Shown here: positions 20,671 through 22,009 of the stretch, piece by piece
How positions within the stretch are numbered: position 1 is the stretch's first letter
Layout of the letters: every line of letters starts with the position of its first letter
NCBI GenBank assembly: GCA_964388085.1
Contig: CAYLZW010000071.1
Span: 1 to 22,009, forward strand
Direction of reading: 5' to 3'
Source of the DNA: CAYLZW01 sp964388085
GTDB taxonomy: Bacteria > Myxococcota > UBA727 > CAYLZW01
DNA length: 22,009 bases
Program-made: the position numbers and the translations under genes
Notes under the pieces: generated by a model
Told to the model about the DNA's origin: nothing
What the model saw: the letters and a program-made list of their open reading frames with translations, nothing else
Databases searched by the model: none

Positions 20671-21617
20671 TGGGCGGCGACGCTCGCATCACCTGGGCCA
20701 CGCACCCCCGGCACCTCCCAAAGCCCCCGCCCGGCCGCGTGGTGGTCGTCGACGTGGCGTTCGCCGCCGGCAACCAGTTCCGCTCGAAGACGATGCCGTT
20801 CATCGACGCGCTCGGGGAGCGCCTCTTGCGCTGGGTCGATCACCACCTGCACAAGGAGGGCTGGGCGCTCTTCGCCGGCGATCCGCGCTTCTTGCTCGTG
20901 CCGAACAAGGAGGCGCACGCCTGCCCGGAGCTCGTGACGCCGGCCCTCGTCGAGGAGACCGAGCGCGGGGCGCCCGTGGACGGCGTCGTCGCGCACGCGG
21001 ACTTCGACGGGCTCATCGCGGGCGTGAAGTGGCGGCTCGGCGGCAGGTCGCCGTGGGCCGAGGCCGACGAGGACGCGCGCGCGGTGGACAGCCCGGGGCG
21101 AGGACACGTTTTGAGCGAGCGCGGAGCGCGAATCGCGTACGCCATCGAGGAGGGCTCGGGCCGCTACTCGCTGCAGAAGAAGCAGAGGCTGCTCTCGCAG
21201 ATCGCCGCCGCCATCATCGACGGCGAGGAGCCGCTCGAGCTCGAGTCGCTGCTCGACGAGCTGGCGGCCGCGGCGCGCGAGGCGGAGGTCACCGCCCGGC
21301 GGCTCGCGTCCGACACGGGGAGCGAAGAGGCGCCCGGCGTGTTCGTGGTCCGGCTCGACCAGCCCGTCGAGAACCGCATCCGCAAGCACCTCTTGATGTT
21401 CGCCGAGGAGCGCGCGCCCATCGGCGCCTTGTTCGAGCCCGACCCCCAGGGCGGCGCCTGGGTGACCGCCGCTACCTTCGACGAGTCGCTCGATCTCGAG
21501 GACGTGGCGGGCTTCGAGGGCGGACGCTCCGACTATCGCTTCGCGCGCGCGCACGAGGACGGCAGCTCGAACATCAGCGCGCTCGCGGAGTACCTGGCGA
21601 AGCAGGCGGTCGAGTAG
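20670..21617 (+). CDS. DHH-superfamily-like phosphoesterase with permuted motif order
   Basis: 315 residues, starting at the ATG that overlaps the methyltransferase stop by one base. It contains a strand ending VVVVDVAF (D28), the diagnostic WVDHH (D57, H58, H59) and, about 50 residues later, VVAHADFDGLIAG (H109, D111, D113). In canonical DHH proteins the HxDxDG motif precedes DHH; here it follows. A further candidate metal ligand is D140 (ARAVDSP). The C-terminal part (about 222-300) resembles a DHHA1-like substrate domain (VFVVRLDQP, GGAWVTAATF, GFEGGRSDYR). DHH enzymes use Mn to hydrolyse phosphodiester bonds in short oligonucleotides, cyclic dinucleotides or polyphosphate, and the ligands appear conserved. 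The exact substrate is unknown. Coupling to the methyltransferase suggests a shared pathway (inference). Confidence 0.7.
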   Translation: MGGDARITWATHPRHLPKPPPGRVVVVDVAFAAGNQFRSKTMPFIDALGERLLRWVDHHLHKEGWALFAGDPRFLLVPNKEAHACPELVTPALVEETERGAPVDGVVAHADFDGLIAGVKWRLGGRSPWAEADEDARAVDSPGRGHVLSERGARIAYAIEEGSGRYSLQKKQRLLSQIAAAIIDGEEPLELESLLDELAAAAREAEVTARRLASDTGSEEAPGVFVVRLDQPVENRIRKHLLMFAEERAPIGALFEPDPQGGAWVTAATFDESLDLEDVAGFEGGRSDYRFARAHEDGSSNISALAEYLAKQAVE

Positions 21618-21647
21618 GCGCGGAGCAGACGCCCGCAGGGACCGCCG

Positions 21648-22009
21648 TCAGCTCGCCCCATCCTCGCTGAAGAGGCCCCTCGGCAAGAGCGGCGAGGGCG
21701 CGCCGCCGGACGACGTCACCCAGAGCTGGTGCGCCGCGCGCGTGGCGCCGATGTGCAGCAGGTGCCGCGCGGCGACCTCGTCCGAGTACGTGGCCGCGTT
21801 CGCCTCGCAGAGCACGACGTAGTCGTACTCGAGGCCCTTCACCTGCGCGATGTGGGTGACGTCGACGCCGGGCGCGAAGGTGACGGCGTGCGGGCCGTCG
21901 ATGTGCCGTAGCCGCGGCACCTCGGCGTCGTCGAGCATCTTGGCGAAGAAGCGGGCGCGCTCGGGGTAGCGCGTCAGCACGGCGACGCTGGCGTTCGGCT
22001 CGCGCCCCA
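21648..22009 (-). CDS. UvrD/Rep-type superfamily 1 helicase, C-terminal fragment
   Basis: Only the last 120 or so residues are visible; the 5' part lies beyond the right edge (the frame is open at 22009). The visible motifs are VAVLTRYPERARFF (motif IV region), VTHIAQVKGLEYDYVVLCEAN (motif V region, where VKGLEYDYV is typical of UvrD/PcrA/HelD enzymes) and ARHLLHIGATRAAHQLWV (motif VI, with the arginine that contacts ATP). SF1A helicases of this type unwind DNA 3'-5' in repair, or displace RNA polymerase (HelD). The tail after motif VI is short (about 25 residues). The gene converges with the DHH-like gene, 30 bases between stops. UvrD cannot be told from a HelD-like protein without the N-terminus. 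Confidence 0.88.
   Translation of the reverse strand, partial: GREPNASVAVLTRYPERARFFAKMLDDAEVPRLRHIDGPHAVTFAPGVDVTHIAQVKGLEYDYVVLCEANAATYSDEVAARHLLHIGATRAAHQLWVTSSGGAPSPLLPRGLFSEDGAS

Overview
The window is high-GC chromosomal DNA that most resembles a Myxococcota (deltaproteobacterial-type) genome. The pointers are Hanks-type Ser/Thr kinases with a PP2C phosphatase, a kinase fused to an AgmX/TonB-like periplasmic domain, a DUF4388 protein, secreted lipoproteins with FG-GAP repeats and a Gly-Glu spacer, and a bacterial type A RNase P RNA. No mobile element, CRISPR array or tRNA was seen. It is draft sequence: a 100-N scaffold gap lies at 7232-7331, and its flanks show that the gap is an assembly artefact.

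Layout. 1-1179 (+): the end of hemB and a family 2 glycosyltransferase fused to a Rossmann-like domain. 1191-5245 (-): a run transcribed leftward, yggX then rsmB (GTGA overlap), an FG-GAP lipoprotein with 26 Gly-Glu repeats, and a stand-alone response-regulator receiver. 5406-8997 (+): a pseudo-receiver/DUF4388 protein followed 14 bases later by a tubulin/FtsZ-superfamily GTPase with a long C-terminal extension. Collapsing the 55-base overlap around the N gap restores one 698-residue frame. 9043-12149 (-): a zinc-ribbon/kinase/transmembrane/AgmX-like chimera and a downstream helical protein of unknown function.

12348-12812 (+): rnpB and its intrinsic terminator. 12882-16202 (+): PP2C phosphatase, an unknown lipoprotein and a second, soluble kinase. 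16294-18767 (-): an exported tandem SRPBCC protein and a secreted trypsin-like protease with a pre-peptidase C-terminal domain. 19122-21617 (+): a tight three-gene unit of a shortened DUF1015 protein, a SAM methyltransferase and a DHH-like phosphoesterase whose motifs appear in permuted order. 21648-22009 (-): the C-terminal end of a UvrD-type helicase.

Functionally, the centre of the window is a signalling neighbourhood: two kinases, one phosphatase, one receiver and one pseudo-receiver. It lies beside a divergent cytoskeletal-type GTPase. The pseudo-receiver/DUF4388 plus tubulin-like pair is the best candidate for an undescribed system. Several promoters share a TANNNT -10 box, often preceded by GC. 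At three genes without a Shine-Dalgarno sequence this box lies exactly 6 bases before the ATG, which suggests leaderless mRNAs.
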